A stretch of DNA of 64,000 nucleotides from Streptomyces cathayae (GCF_029760955.1 NZ_CP121682.1:5704001-5768000), one strand, 5' to 3'; shown: positions 7,464 to 16,001, counted from the first letter of the stretch. Program-made: numbers and translations. The notes: generated by a model not told the origin, from the letters alone.

Positions 7464-8381
7464 TCACTGGTGGGCCGTCGCGGTGAGGCGTCGCAGTGCG
7501 GCCTGGGCGGGTGGGCCCCAGGTGGGCTTGCCTCCGGGGCGGCCGTGGACACCGGCGTCCCCGATGTGGATGCCGGCGAGGGCGCGCAGCACCGCCCAGC
7601 CGCGGGCGCGGCGCAGGGTCGCGGCGTCCGGGCTTGGCCGATAGGTCGCGTGGAAGAGGTCGGCGGCGCCGTCCGGCAGCAGGATCCAGGCAGCGGCGAG
7701 GTCGCAGGCCGGGTCGCCGGCGAAGAGGTCGCCGAAGTCGATCACGCCGCAGAAGGTGCCGTTCATGGTCAGGATGTTGGCCGGGTGCAGGTCGCCGTGG
7801 AGCCAGAGAGGCGGGCCTGCCCACTCGGGCGCGGCGGCGGCGTCTTCCCAGACCGCGCGGACGGCGCCCGGGTCGGGGATCAGCCCCAGCTCGGTGGCCG
7901 AGGCGAGCCCTTGGGTGAAGTGTTCGGCGGTGTCGGCCAGCGGGCCACCGCGGTCCCGGCCTGCGGGTGCCCCGGCGGGGGCGGGGCGGTGGAGGGCGGT
8001 CAGGAAGGAGGCCAGGGCGACGGCCGCCTCCGCGGGGCGCGCGGCGGGGGCGCGGTCGGCGGGCTCGCCCGGCACCCAGGTGGTGACGAGCCAGGGCCGC
8101 GGGAACCGTTCGGAGGGCTCACCGAGGCGCTGCGGGACGGGGATCTGCAGCGGAAGGTGCGGGGCGAGGAGGGGCAGCCAGGTGTGTTCCTTGCGCAGCA
8201 GTGCGTCCGCGGACCGCGTCGCCCAGGGCAACCGGACGGCGAGGTCGTCGCCGAGCCGCCACACCTGGTTGTCCCAGCCGAGCGCGCCGAGCTTCAGGGG
8301 GCGGTCCGCCAGGTCGGGGTGCTGCTCGCGCAGCAGATCCCGGATCAGGTCCTCGGTGATGTCCGTCGCGGTGGCCGTCAT
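7464..8381 (-). CDS. Aminoglycoside phosphotransferase (APH)-fold kinase
   Basis: 305 residues from MTATATDITEDL (ATG at 8381; a second in-frame ATG lies three codons upstream). It is an APH/choline kinase-type enzyme. The N-lobe carries LGALGWDNQVWRLGDDLAVR with the ATP lysine equivalent replaced by Arg, as is common in this branch. The catalytic Brenner motif HGDLHPANIL is at about 195-204 and the metal-binding IDFGDL at about 213-218. Such proteins in soil actinomycetes phosphorylate aminoglycosides, macrolides or metabolites; the substrate cannot be told here. It stands alone, downstream of the non-coding gap. Confidence 0.8.
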   Translation of the reverse strand: MTATATDITEDLIRDLLREQHPDLADRPLKLGALGWDNQVWRLGDDLAVRLPWATRSADALLRKEHTWLPLLAPHLPLQIPVPQRLGEPSERFPRPWLVTTWVPGEPADRAPAARPAEAAVALASFLTALHRPAPAGAPAGRDRGGPLADTAEHFTQGLASATELGLIPDPGAVRAVWEDAAAAPEWAGPPLWLHGDLHPANILTMNGTFCGVIDFGDLFAGDPACDLAAAWILLPDGAADLFHATYRPSPDAATLRRARGWAVLRALAGIHIGDAGVHGRPGGKPTWGPPAQAALRRLTATAHQ

Positions 8382-8476
8382 GTGGGGCAACGGTAGTCGG
8401 GGAGCGGCCTGCCCGGGTTCCGGTTCCGGTGTGAAGGCGGCCTCGCCGTGATCCTGTGTTCCTTGCCCGGCCGACG

Positions 8477-8680
8477 TCAGCCCAGATGCGCGACGAAAGC
8501 GCCCCAGGCGGCACGACCGAAGGGGATGACCGGTCCGCTGGGGTTCTTGCTGTCGCGTATGGGGGCGAAGGCGGGGACTTCGTGAGCGAGTTCAAGGCAT
8601 TCGTTGTTGCCGCCGCTGTGGCTGCTGCTACGCCACTTCGCGCCTGACAGATCCGGCGTGCCGTGGCGTGCGGTGTTCAT
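8477..8680 (-). CDS. DUF397 small protein (WhiJ/AbaA-type partner)
   Basis: 67 residues with the hallmark DUF397 sequence: KWRSSSHSGGNNECLELAH then IRDSKNPSGPVIPF and an aromatic C-terminal W-x-x-F. Its ATG overlaps the stop of the upstream XRE gene by four bases (ATGA), so the two are translationally coupled. In Streptomyces such XRE-DUF397 pairs, often with a HATPase nearby (the whiJ and abaA loci), modulate development and antibiotic production. The DUF397 protein is thought to antagonise the DNA-binding partner. That role is known from the family and is not shown here. Confidence 0.88.
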   Translation of the reverse strand: MNTARHGTPDLSGAKWRSSSHSGGNNECLELAHEVPAFAPIRDSKNPSGPVIPFGRAAWGAFVAHLG

Positions 8681-9561
8681 GCCCTGTGCTCCTTGGCTCT
8701 GCGTCGGATGACCATGCGAGATTCCACGGGGGAGAGCGCAGAAGTACGGGCTGCGTCGAACAACTCCTGATAGCGGCCGACTTCGGCCTCTCGCTCCAGC
8801 CACATCGAGCCGGTGGGATTGTCCGCCAGCACCACGTCCAGCGCAGCTTCCTCGGGGAAGCCCAGTACTACGTACGGCCCGAACATACTCGCATGCGCTC
8901 CGCGGGAGAACGGCAGGATCTGGACGGTCACGTTGGGCTGCTCGGATGCGATCAGGAGCTGATTCAACTGCGCGGACATCACCTTCGGTCCCCCGACCTG
9001 CTGAAGGAGTACGGCTTCGGACAGTACCGCCCAGAGCTGGAGTGGTGAGTCGCTGACGAGGCGCTCCTGACGGGCGAGGCGCACTTGGACGAACTGTTCG
9101 ATCTCGTCCGCCGTCTGCCACTGATGCGAGGCGACGGTCACGGCTCGGATGTATTCAGGGGTCTGCAGCAGGCCCGGTACCAGTTGCGCCTGGAAGGTGC
9201 GGATGGTTCCGGCCATGGTTTCCAGCGCGATGTAGTCGCGGTAGGTGTCGGCCAGCACCGGTCCGTACTGATTCCACCACCCCTGCCTGCGGCGGCGATT
9301 GGCCTTGCGGGCGAGCAAGCTGAGTCTGTCGCGCAGTTCGGTGCTCGTGGCCCCGTACGCGAGCAGCATTGCGGTCAGGTCGGGGAGGCGAACCGTCACG
9401 CGGCCGTTCTCGATACGGCTGATCTTCCCCTTGGTGCAGTCGAGTGCCTCGGCCGCTTGCGCGGTGGTGAGTGCGGCGGCCTCACGCAGTCGACGTAGTT
9501 CATCGCCGAGTTGGCGTCCGAGGACGGTTGACGGGCTGGAGGCAGTGGCGTTTGCGGACAT
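8677..9561 (-). CDS. XRE-type regulator with DUF5753 domain
   Basis: 294 residues counting from MSANATASSPST; a longer frame exists but lacks homology. The HTH lies at about 16-72 (LRRLREAAALTTAQAAEALDCTKGKISRIENG). The C-terminal two thirds is DUF5753: LVPGLLQTPEYIRAV, then EAVLLQQVGG, VTVQILPFSRGAHASM and WLEREAEVGRYQELF. This is the Scr1/WhiJ-like family of Streptomyces pleiotropic regulators. It is coupled to the DUF397 gene behind it and is divergent from the HATPase gene at 9750, giving the classic three-gene layout. The 188-base divergent region should hold both promoters. Confidence 0.88.
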   Translation of the reverse strand: MSANATASSPSTVLGRQLGDELRRLREAAALTTAQAAEALDCTKGKISRIENGRVTVRLPDLTAMLLAYGATSTELRDRLSLLARKANRRRRQGWWNQYGPVLADTYRDYIALETMAGTIRTFQAQLVPGLLQTPEYIRAVTVASHQWQTADEIEQFVQVRLARQERLVSDSPLQLWAVLSEAVLLQQVGGPKVMSAQLNQLLIASEQPNVTVQILPFSRGAHASMFGPYVVLGFPEEAALDVVLADNPTGSMWLEREAEVGRYQELFDAARTSALSPVESRMVIRRRAKEHRA

Positions 9562-9749
9562 GGCAACAGCTCTAGCAGCGGGGTGGCTGGGATGTGCGGG
9601 ACTTAACTCGAAAGACGGAAAATTAGGCACATCCCTACTGGAAACGTTGCTAGTTCACATGGTGCGCCTTCAGGCTGTCGATGTGCGCAATCCCAGCGGA
9701 ACTTGCGCCGTGTGGATTTCGCCGCTGAAGCCGAGTCCTGAGGAGCCTC

Positions 9750-10373
9750 ATGACCTCATCGAACGACATCACCTTTCGCCTCTCCCGCAGCCGCGGCAGC
9801 GTGCCCCGGGCGCGGGCGCTGCTTCATGCGGCACTCGGTGGCTGGGGGATCGCCCAAGAGGTGCTGGAAGATGCCGAGTTGGTTCTCTCCGAACTGGTGA
9901 CCGACGCGCTGCGCGTGCCGGTGCCGAGTGATCGGCAGATCGGGGTGCGCATCGCACGCTCCACGGCGGACGGGCTGCTGCGGCTGGAGGTCAGTGACGC
10001 CGGCGGTGGCCGGCCCGAGGCCCGGGAGCCCGGTGAGGACGAGACCGGTGGGCGGGGGCTGCTGCTCGTGGCGGCGCTCGCCCATCGCTGGGGGTGTGAG
10101 GAGCGCGCGGCCGGGATCGGGAAGACGGTGTTCGCGGAGTTGAAGGCCCCGGACTTCGTGGCCGATCCCGCGATGCGAGAGGTGGCAGCGGTCATGGTCC
10201 GGACCGGGCAGGCGGTGCGGGTCAGAGGGGAGTGGCGGACCGTCCTCGGTGTGCGGGGTGATCAGTACGCGGCGGGTGGACCCGCTGTGATTCTGGAGTT
10301 CGCTGCGGGCCCGTCCTTGCGGGTCCATGCCGCCGAATCGTTGACCGTACGGATGGGCGAGTGCTCCGGATAA
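9750..10373 (+). CDS. HATPase_c_2 ATP-binding regulatory protein
   Basis: 207 residues. The GHKL ATPase fold is visible as N box ELVTDAL (about 50-56), G1 box VSDAGGG (about 80-86) and G2 box GGRGLLLVAALAHRWG (about 99-114). No histidine phosphoacceptor or sensor domain is present, so it is an RsbW/AbaA-type anti-sigma-like kinase fold rather than a sensor kinase. A C-terminal extension of about 70 residues is unlike the short family members. It stands divergent from the XRE-DUF397 pair, and 44 bases separate it from the AAA ATPase. The two may be co-transcribed. Confidence 0.8.
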   Translation: MTSSNDITFRLSRSRGSVPRARALLHAALGGWGIAQEVLEDAELVLSELVTDALRVPVPSDRQIGVRIARSTADGLLRLEVSDAGGGRPEAREPGEDETGGRGLLLVAALAHRWGCEERAAGIGKTVFAELKAPDFVADPAMREVAAVMVRTGQAVRVRGEWRTVLGVRGDQYAAGGPAVILEFAAGPSLRVHAAESLTVRMGECSG

Positions 10374-10417
10374 TGTGGCGCCATGCGTATGCGGCCGTGC
10401 CGAGAGGAGGTGGCAGG

Positions 10418-11605
10418 GTGATCACGCGGATCGAGATCGACGGGTACAAGTCGTTCGACGACTTCGCCCTCGACCTGCCGCCGTTCACCGTCCTGGTGGG
10501 AGCCAACGCCTCGGGCAAGTCCAATCTGCTGGAGGCGGTGGACCTGCTGGGCCAGTTGATCCGGGAGCCGACGAGTCAGACGCTCGTCGACCACGCTCGT
10601 CGGGGAGGCCCGAAGGAACTGTTCCGGCGCGGTCCGGACGGTGTACCGGTCGGGGTCATGCGGATCGCGGCGCATGTTCTGGTGTACGGCTACGCCGGGT
10701 ACTGCCACATCAGGGTCGAGGCGCGGGTGACATACGCGGATCCGCCGGACCCTCTGCGCGTCGACACCGAGATTCTCAACGTCCACGACCACTGTGGGGG
10801 GGATCCGGACTGGGTCCCGCCCGCGCTTCCGTACCTCAACAACGACGAAACCGGTCAGTTGCACTGCACGGAAGTCCCCGTGCAGGACGCCGCGTACCGC
10901 AGGGAGCTGGCTCGAGCCACCGGGAGTTGGCGGATCCTCGACCCCTCACCCAGGGCGATGCGCGTCGTCTCCTCCACCTACGACACCGCGCCTCTCTCGG
11001 AGGACGGAAAGAACCTCGGAGCCGTCCTGGGGCGGATCGCCCAGGACCCTGAGACCTGGTACGACTTCCGTGCCGACGCCGTGGCGCTGCTCCCCGACCT
11101 CGTGGACATCACGGTGGCGGCCAATGCAGAGTGGGGCCAGTGGGACGTCTGGCTACAGCACAGGCACGAGCACCGCGTGCCTCCCGGCGCGGCGTCCGCA
11201 GGCACCCTGCGCATCCTGGCCCTGCTGGCCGCAGCTCACGACCCCGCTCACGAAGGGCTCCTCCTGATCGAGGAGCCCGAGAACGGCCTCCACCCCACTC
11301 GGGTTCCGCAACTACTGGCCCGGCTGAAGGCCAGGACCAGTGATCCCGCGACGCTCACCTCCGGTGACGGAAGGCAGATCCTGATCACCACGCACTCACC
11401 GGTCGCCCTCGCCGCCGCACTGGAGGACGCCCCGGATTCGGTGGTGTTCCTGGACACGGTGACCCGGTTCGGCGACGGACTCCCGCCGCGTCGGCTGACC
11501 CGGGCGCGGAAGGTGGCCGACAGTGGCGAGCGCGGAACGTTCGTCACCCCGCTTGAGGTGCGGAAGTACCTCGATCCCACAGGGCGGTACGCGCGTGGGG
11601 CGTAG
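10418..11605 (+). CDS. AAA family ATPase (AAA_21/AAA_15, OLD-like), putative defence protein
   Basis: 395 residues from the GTG at 10418, chosen because GAGAGGAGG lies 9-15 bases upstream and ITRIEIDGYKSF is the usual N-terminus of this class. Walker A is GANASGKSN (residues 28-36). Near 260 a signature-like GAASAGTLRIL occurs. Walker B is LLLIEEPENGLHP near 285, and the switch histidine lies in ITTHSP near 328. This SMC/ABC-like ATPase class pairs with nucleases in OLD, PARIS, AbiL and related anti-phage systems. The stop overlaps the next start (GTG at 11595), which strongly suggests a partnered complex. Confidence 0.88.
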   Translation: MITRIEIDGYKSFDDFALDLPPFTVLVGANASGKSNLLEAVDLLGQLIREPTSQTLVDHARRGGPKELFRRGPDGVPVGVMRIAAHVLVYGYAGYCHIRVEARVTYADPPDPLRVDTEILNVHDHCGGDPDWVPPALPYLNNDETGQLHCTEVPVQDAAYRRELARATGSWRILDPSPRAMRVVSSTYDTAPLSEDGKNLGAVLGRIAQDPETWYDFRADAVALLPDLVDITVAANAEWGQWDVWLQHRHEHRVPPGAASAGTLRILALLAAAHDPAHEGLLLIEEPENGLHPTRVPQLLARLKARTSDPATLTSGDGRQILITTHSPVALAAALEDAPDSVVFLDTVTRFGDGLPPRRLTRARKVADSGERGTFVTPLEVRKYLDPTGRYARGA

Positions 11606-12182
11606 GTATCTCAGTCTTGCTCTCCTGACCGAGGGGGCCAGCGACCAGTGGTTCCTCGTGCCGCTCATCGACCGGCAGATCACTGAGCTTGCCCATGGGG
11701 CACCGGTCGGCTTCGACTACTCGGGGGTGGTCCCCGGAGAGTGCTTCACCGTGGCGCACAGGGACCTTGTGGTACGTGAAGTGGCCGATTTGCTCAGCTA
11801 CTTCGACCTCGTGATGATCCACCACGACCACAACGAGCGGAGCAAGGTCGACGCGATCCGCGAACGCTTCCCCGGCGACGCCCACCGGATCGTGGCACTG
11901 GTCCCTGTACGGGAGACCGAGGCGTGGATGCTGGCGGACCCCGCAGCACTGAAAGAAGCGGCACCCGCGCGTGATGCCGCATGGGAGGTGCCGCACGATG
12001 TGGAGAAGGTCGCCGACCCCAAGGTCGTGCTGAAGGTGGCACTCGGTGGGCGGCGTGACGCGGAACGGGACTTTGGCCGGCTTGGGCAGACGGTCGCGCT
12101 CGATGCCCTGCGCAAGGTCCCCGCGTACCGGGTTTGGACCGACGAGTTGCGCAGGGCGATGGAGCGGCTGCGGTTTCTGTGA
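11595..12182 (+). CDS. TOPRIM-like DUF4276-type protein, partner of the AAA ATPase
   Basis: 195 residues; the GTG at 11595 overlaps the ATPase stop by 11 bases. Residues 6-17 (LSLALLTEGASD) give a TOPRIM-type first strand with Glu13. LVMIHHDHNERSK carries a candidate metal-binding Asp78, and VPVRETEAWMLADP near 100-113 is the conserved segment of DUF4276-like proteins. Such TOPRIM folds act as effector nucleases next to AAA ATPases in several bacterial defence systems. No other effector is coded nearby. The role here is inferred from fold and gene order only; it could also be a DNA-repair pair. Confidence 0.75.
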   Translation: MGRRYLSLALLTEGASDQWFLVPLIDRQITELAHGAPVGFDYSGVVPGECFTVAHRDLVVREVADLLSYFDLVMIHHDHNERSKVDAIRERFPGDAHRIVALVPVRETEAWMLADPAALKEAAPARDAAWEVPHDVEKVADPKVVLKVALGGRRDAERDFGRLGQTVALDALRKVPAYRVWTDELRRAMERLRFL

Positions 12183-12198
12183 CCCCCGGAGGGGAGAG

Positions 12199-12873
12199 TC
12201 ACGCCGAGAGGGGGAACTCCTCGCCCAGGGCGTGGAAGACGGCGGTGTTCAGGGCGAAGGCGCGCTTGCATTCGGTGATGACGCGCTGCTTCTCCAGGTC
12301 GTCCGCGCGGACTCCGTCCAGCAGTTCGCGGTACTCGCGCTTGAAGGCGGCGGGGTTCGGGATGCCCTCGAAGACGTAGAAGCGGACGCCGTCACCCTTT
12401 TTCGGGAAGCCCCAGGTGCGCTCCGCCTTGGCGCGGATGATCTGGCCGCCGGAGAGGTCGCCGAGGTAGCGGGTGTAGTGGTGGGCGATGTAACCGGCCG
12501 GCCAGTCCCGGGCGCACTCGGCGACCCGGTCGGCGTAGGCCCGGGTGGTGGGCAGGGCGGTCAGGGTCGAGCGCCAGTCCGGGCCGCGCAGGTGGGCCAG
12601 GTCCTGCTCCAGGGAGGGCAGGCGCAGCAGTTCGGGGCGGATGAAGGGGCCCGCCACCGGGTCCGACGCCAGGTGCCGCGCGCCCGACTCCAGGGCCTCG
12701 TACACGAACCACAGCTGTTCGGTGTAGCGGGCGTACGCGTCCACGCCCAGCCGGCCGCCGAGCAGGTCGCCCATGAAGGTCGAGGTCTCGGCCTCCATGT
12801 GCTGCTCGTGGGAAGCGGTGCGGATGAGGGTCGAGAAGGCGGAGGAGGCCGAGGGGGCCGAGGAGGGGTCCAT
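12199..12873 (-). CDS. Biliverdin-producing heme oxygenase
   Basis: 224 residues. Heme oxygenase family features are the proximal heme ligand His25 in SHEQHMEAE, a distal-helix glycine run YLGDLSGGQIIRAK near 140-153, and the length typical of bacterial HmuO proteins. It opens heme to biliverdin, CO and Fe2+, so it releases iron from heme. The start (ATG at 12873) lies 15 bases from an iron-box-like operator, so expression is likely derepressed in iron starvation. It stands alone, with no heme importer genes beside it. Confidence 0.9.
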   Translation of the reverse strand: MDPSSAPSASSAFSTLIRTASHEQHMEAETSTFMGDLLGGRLGVDAYARYTEQLWFVYEALESGARHLASDPVAGPFIRPELLRLPSLEQDLAHLRGPDWRSTLTALPTTRAYADRVAECARDWPAGYIAHHYTRYLGDLSGGQIIRAKAERTWGFPKKGDGVRFYVFEGIPNPAAFKREYRELLDGVRADDLEKQRVITECKRAFALNTAVFHALGEEFPLSA

Positions 12874-12887
12874 GGGTCCAGATCTTC

Positions 12888-12906
12888 TATGGTTAGGGTT
12901 ACCTAA
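12888..12906. promoter_or_regulatory. DmdR/IdeR-type iron box
   Basis: The 19-base site centred on GGTTAGGGTTACCTAA matches the DtxR-family consensus (TTAGGTTAG/CTAACCTAA type) at 15 of 19 positions by eye. It lies just upstream of the heme oxygenase ATG, where a repressor would block transcription when iron is plentiful. DmdR1 is the expected Streptomyces factor. Confidence 0.7.
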
Positions 12907-12962
12907 GTCAATAGCTTGCCGACAGTTTGTCGGTATCTCTCTACCCCGTTGTGGAACGACGG

Positions 12963-12990
12963 AAGCCCGCCCTCGGGGGAGGGCGGGCTT
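12963..12990. terminator. Terminator behind the methionine aminopeptidase gene
   Basis: AAGCCCGCCCTC pairs perfectly with GAGGGCGGGCTT around a short G loop. It lies 26 bases beyond the stop of the aminopeptidase gene. The symmetric AA/TT ends let it work in both directions, but the leader side of heme oxygenase points away from it. Confidence 0.8.
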
Positions 12991-13016
12991 CGAGGTGGAG
13001 GGGCTGGTGGGCGAGG

Positions 13017-13874
13017 TCAGGGCAGGGTCAGGATGTCCGCGCCCGTGTCCGTGACCACCAGGGTGTGCTCGAACTGGGCCGTTCGCCTGCGGTCCTTCGT
13101 CACGACCGTCCAGCCGTCGTCCCACATGTCGTACTCGTGGGTCCCCAGGGTCAGCATCGGCTCGATCGTGAAGGTCATCCCGGGCTGGATGACCGTCGTC
13201 GCGTGCGGGCTGTCGTAGTGCGGGACGATCAGACCGGAGTGGAACGAGGTGTTGATGCCGTGGCCGGTGAAGTCCCGCACCACGCCGTAGCCGAAACGCT
13301 TGGCGTACGACTCGATGACCCGGCCGATGATGTTGATCTGCCGGCCCGGCTTGACCGCCTTGATCGCCCGGTTCAGCGCCTCACGGGTGCGCTCCACCAG
13401 CAGCCGGCTCTCCTCGTCCACGTCGCCGACCAGGTACGTCGCGTTGTTGTCGCCGTGCACCCCGCCGATGTACGCCGTCACGTCCAGGTTGACGATGTCG
13501 CCGTCGCGCAGCACCGTCGAGTCCGGGATGCCGTGGCAGATCACCTCGTTGACCGAGGAGCACAGCGACTTGGGGAAACCCCGGTAACCGAGCGTCGACG
13601 GGTAGGCGCCGTGGTCGCACATGTACTCGTGCGCCACCCGGTCCAGCTCGTCGGTGGTCACACCGGGCGCGATGTGCTTGGCGGCCTCGGCCATCGCCCG
13701 CGCCGCGATGCGCCCGGCGGTCCGCATCGCCTCGACGGTCTCGGGGGTCTGCACCTCCGGACCGGCGTACGGCGTGGGAGCGGGCTTTCCGACGTACTCG
13801 GGGCGACGGATGTTTCCGGGTACGGAACGGGTGGGAGACAGCTCCCCTGGGATGAGCAGCGACTGGCCAGACAT
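13017..13874 (-). CDS. map: Type I methionine aminopeptidase
   Basis: 285 residues with an N-terminal extension of about 40 residues before the catalytic pita-bread domain, as in actinobacterial MapB/MetAP1c proteins. The dinuclear metal ligands are visible: Asp of NLDVTAY, Asp of VHGDNN, His of TGHGINT, Glu of TIEPML and Glu of QFEHTL. It removes the initiator methionine from nascent proteins in the cytoplasm. The N-terminal PxxP-type extension ([12 protein letters not shown]) is typical of the variant that contacts the ribosome. It has its own terminator and is divergent from the small protein at 13935. Confidence 0.95.
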   Translation of the reverse strand: MSGQSLLIPGELSPTRSVPGNIRRPEYVGKPAPTPYAGPEVQTPETVEAMRTAGRIAARAMAEAAKHIAPGVTTDELDRVAHEYMCDHGAYPSTLGYRGFPKSLCSSVNEVICHGIPDSTVLRDGDIVNLDVTAYIGGVHGDNNATYLVGDVDEESRLLVERTREALNRAIKAVKPGRQINIIGRVIESYAKRFGYGVVRDFTGHGINTSFHSGLIVPHYDSPHATTVIQPGMTFTIEPMLTLGTHEYDMWDDGWTVVTKDRRRTAQFEHTLVVTDTGADILTLP

Positions 13875-13934
13875 GCCGGCGAGTCTAATTGAGTGGCTGC
13901 GGGGGACCATCCTCCGTGACGAGAGGAGCCGGTC

Positions 13935-14186
13935 ATGCCCCTGTTCAAGAAGCGGACGGTCGGGAAGCCGGGCGAGTGGTTCTACTGCCTGGAACACCAG
14001 AAGGTCGAGGAGGGCCCGGAGTGTCCCGCCAAGGACCGCTTCGGCCCCTACACGAGCCGCACCGAGGCCGAGCACGCCATGGCGACGGCGCGTGAGCGCA
14101 ACCTCCAGTGGGAGAACGACCCCAAGTGGCACGACGCCCCCGAGGGTGGATCCGAGGACGGCCCCGAGGGCGGTCGCGAGGGCTGA
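13935..14186 (+). CDS. Conserved small actinobacterial protein
   Basis: 83 residues starting [19 protein letters not shown], with GAGAGGAG upstream of the ATG. The central segment [26 protein letters not shown] has Cys-x-x-His and a later Cys that could bind a metal, followed by a helix [14 protein letters not shown]. The C-terminus is an acidic, Gly-rich tail. This family appears widely in Streptomyces as a stand-alone gene of unknown function. Position next to map but on the opposite strand. Confidence 0.75.
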   Translation: MPLFKKRTVGKPGEWFYCLEHQKVEEGPECPAKDRFGPYTSRTEAEHAMATARERNLQWENDPKWHDAPEGGSEDGPEGGREG

Positions 14187-14213
14187 GCACGGGCGGGGCG
14201 GGCCCGCACCGGC

Positions 14214-14813
14214 TCACCAGCGGGCCGGGGGCGGGGCCGTCAGGAGGTCCGCCAGCCGGGACAGCCGGTCCCGGAAGCCGCGGCGGCCCCGGGGCGGCAG
14301 CGCGTTCTCCCCGGCCGCCGCGCTGACCAGGTGCTGCACGGTGTCCAGGTCCAGCTCGGCGCCCTCGGGGACGGCCAGCGTCTCGTGGGCCAGCGACGGA
14401 AGCTCACCGTCGCCGGCGCCGAGGGACAGCAGCGTCGCACCGGCCCGGCGGGCGTCGGACACCCGCTCCAGCAGCGGGGCCGTGGGCTCCCCGGGCGCCA
14501 CCACCAGCAGCGTCTCGCCCCGCCGCGCCGCCTCCAGTCGCCCCAGGCCCACCGCGAGATGCGCGGGATCCGAGGCGCGCGCGCCGTGCCGTACCAGCGT
14601 CGGCGCCAGCTCCGGCGTGCCCGACCAGGCGGCCTCGTCCACCAGATGCGCCGCCAGGTGCCACGGCTCGTACTCCGGTGTGCCCACGATCAGCAGCCCG
14701 CCCCCGTGCGACACCACCGATCCCCGCAGCGTCCCCGCGAACCGCCGGGTGGCCCCCAGCCACTCGGTCCCGGCGAGCACTTCGCGCAGCAGCGCGACCC
14801 GTACGGCGTCCAT
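14214..14813 (-). CDS. Conserved hypothetical protein, possibly SIS-like
   Basis: 199 residues from MDAVRVALLREVL. The chain alternates Ala/Leu-rich helices and short strands. Segments such as GGGLLIVGTPEYEPWH and LLVVAPGEPTAPLLERVSDARRAGATLLSLGAGDGEL resemble the nucleotide/sugar-phosphate loop pattern of SIS-type folds (a strand ending in a small-residue loop, then a helix). That is a fold impression and not an assignment. The gene is conserved in Streptomyces near map and npdG. It is convergent with the small protein upstream, 27 bases between stops. Confidence 0.65.
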   Translation of the reverse strand: MDAVRVALLREVLAGTEWLGATRRFAGTLRGSVVSHGGGLLIVGTPEYEPWHLAAHLVDEAAWSGTPELAPTLVRHGARASDPAHLAVGLGRLEAARRGETLLVVAPGEPTAPLLERVSDARRAGATLLSLGAGDGELPSLAHETLAVPEGAELDLDTVQHLVSAAAGENALPPRGRRGFRDRLSRLADLLTAPPPARW

Positions 14814-14953
14814 GGCGCCGCATCCTGCCCCCGGCCGGGCCGCCGCGTCCCGGGGTTCGCCGCGGATTCACCGGCCCGGGGGACACGGAGAACGGTGGGG
14901 TGACGGAGCTCACTCCACCGGAAACGGCGCCGCCGCGCACATAGAGTCAGGCC

Positions 14954-15688
14954 ATGACTTCCAGTATCCCCAGCGACAGCGCACAGCAGCCCGGAACCGC
15001 CCCCGCGAAGGCCCCCGCCAAGGACCCCTGGGACCTGCCCGACGTCTCCGGGCTCGTGGTCGGTGTGCTCGGCGGCACCGGACCGCAGGGCAAGGGCCTC
15101 GCGTACCGGCTCGCCCAGGCCGGCCAGAAGGTGATCATCGGCTCGCGCGCCGCCGAGCGCGCGCGGGCGGCCGCCGAGGAACTCGGGTACGGCGTCGAGG
15201 GCGCCGACAACGCCGAGACCGCCCGCCGCAGCGACATCGTGATCGTCGCCGTGCCGTGGGACGGCCACGGCACGACCCTGGAGTCCCTGCGCGGGGAACT
15301 GGCCGGCAAGCTCGTCGTCGACTGCGTCAACCCGCTCGGCTTCGACAAGCAGGGCGCCTACGCGCTCAAGCCCGAGGAGGGCAGCGCCGCCGAGCAGGCC
15401 GCGGCCCTGCTGCCGGACTCCCGGGTCACCGCGGCCTTCCACCACCTGTCCGCGGTACTGCTCCAGGACCCGGAGATCGACCGGATCGACACCGATGTGA
15501 TGGTGCTCGGCGAGGTCCGCGCCGATGTGGAGATCGTGCAGGCGCTGGCCGGGCGGATCCCGGGCATGCGGGGCGTCTTCGCCGGGCGGCTGCGAGGCGC
15601 CCACCAGGTGGAGGCGCTGGTCGCCAACCTGATCTCCGTCAACCGCCGCTACAAGGCACACGCCGGGCTCCGCGTCACGGACGTATGA
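14954..15688 (+). CDS. npdG: F420H2:NADP+ oxidoreductase
   Basis: 244 residues. After a Pro/Ala-rich N-terminal tail (about 35 residues), the NADP-binding Rossmann motif reads GVLGGTGPQGKGLAYRLA (about 38-55) followed by IIGSRAAERA, in which the Ser-Arg pair selects NADP. Later segments IVIVAVPWDGH, VVDCVNPLG and TAAFHHLSAVLL are the family's F420 and substrate site strands. It transfers hydride between reduced coenzyme F420 and NADP, supplying F420H2 in actinomycetes. It is transcribed toward the small membrane-protein gene 56 bases on. Confidence 0.92.
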   Translation: MTSSIPSDSAQQPGTAPAKAPAKDPWDLPDVSGLVVGVLGGTGPQGKGLAYRLAQAGQKVIIGSRAAERARAAAEELGYGVEGADNAETARRSDIVIVAVPWDGHGTTLESLRGELAGKLVVDCVNPLGFDKQGAYALKPEEGSAAEQAAALLPDSRVTAAFHHLSAVLLQDPEIDRIDTDVMVLGEVRADVEIVQALAGRIPGMRGVFAGRLRGAHQVEALVANLISVNRRYKAHAGLRVTDV

Positions 15689-15744
15689 CCCTATGGGGGA
15701 CACTGGTCGACGAAGCAGTGTCCCCCGACAGGAGCCCAGCCGCC

Positions 15745-15963
15745 ATGCCCCGTCTCGCTCTCTACGCCTTCATCGTCTGCTTGCTCACCGTCGCCGCGGC
15801 CGTCGTCTCCTTCGCCCGGGGCAGCTGGGGACTGGGCATCGTCTGGATCCTGCTCGTGGGTCTGTCGTCCAACATGACCTGGTACTACGTGCGGCGCGCC
15901 CGGGCGCAGAAGGAGCTGCGGGCGGCACTGGCCGCCCAGGCGGACCACTCCGCCACGGGCTGA
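15745..15963 (+). CDS. Small two-pass membrane protein
   Basis: 72 residues from MPRLALYAFIVCLLTVAAAV, with CAGGAG before the ATG. Two hydrophobic segments (about 4-22 and 28-45) separated by a FARGSWGLG turn are followed by a basic helix YVRRARAQKELRAALAAQ. This looks like a small inner-membrane protein with a cytoplasmic tail. No family assignment. It follows npdG and converges on the M50 protease, 38 bases between stops. Confidence 0.65.
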   Translation: MPRLALYAFIVCLLTVAAAVVSFARGSWGLGIVWILLVGLSSNMTWYYVRRARAQKELRAALAAQADHSATG

Positions 15964-16001
15964 CGGGCGGCTCCGGCACCGGCTGCTGACGGCCGGTTCC
16001 G

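Noticed and set aside
13621..15963. A 780-codon plus-strand frame through map and npdG
   Set aside because: It is a shadow of GC-rich third positions; only its last 72 codons form a believable membrane protein.
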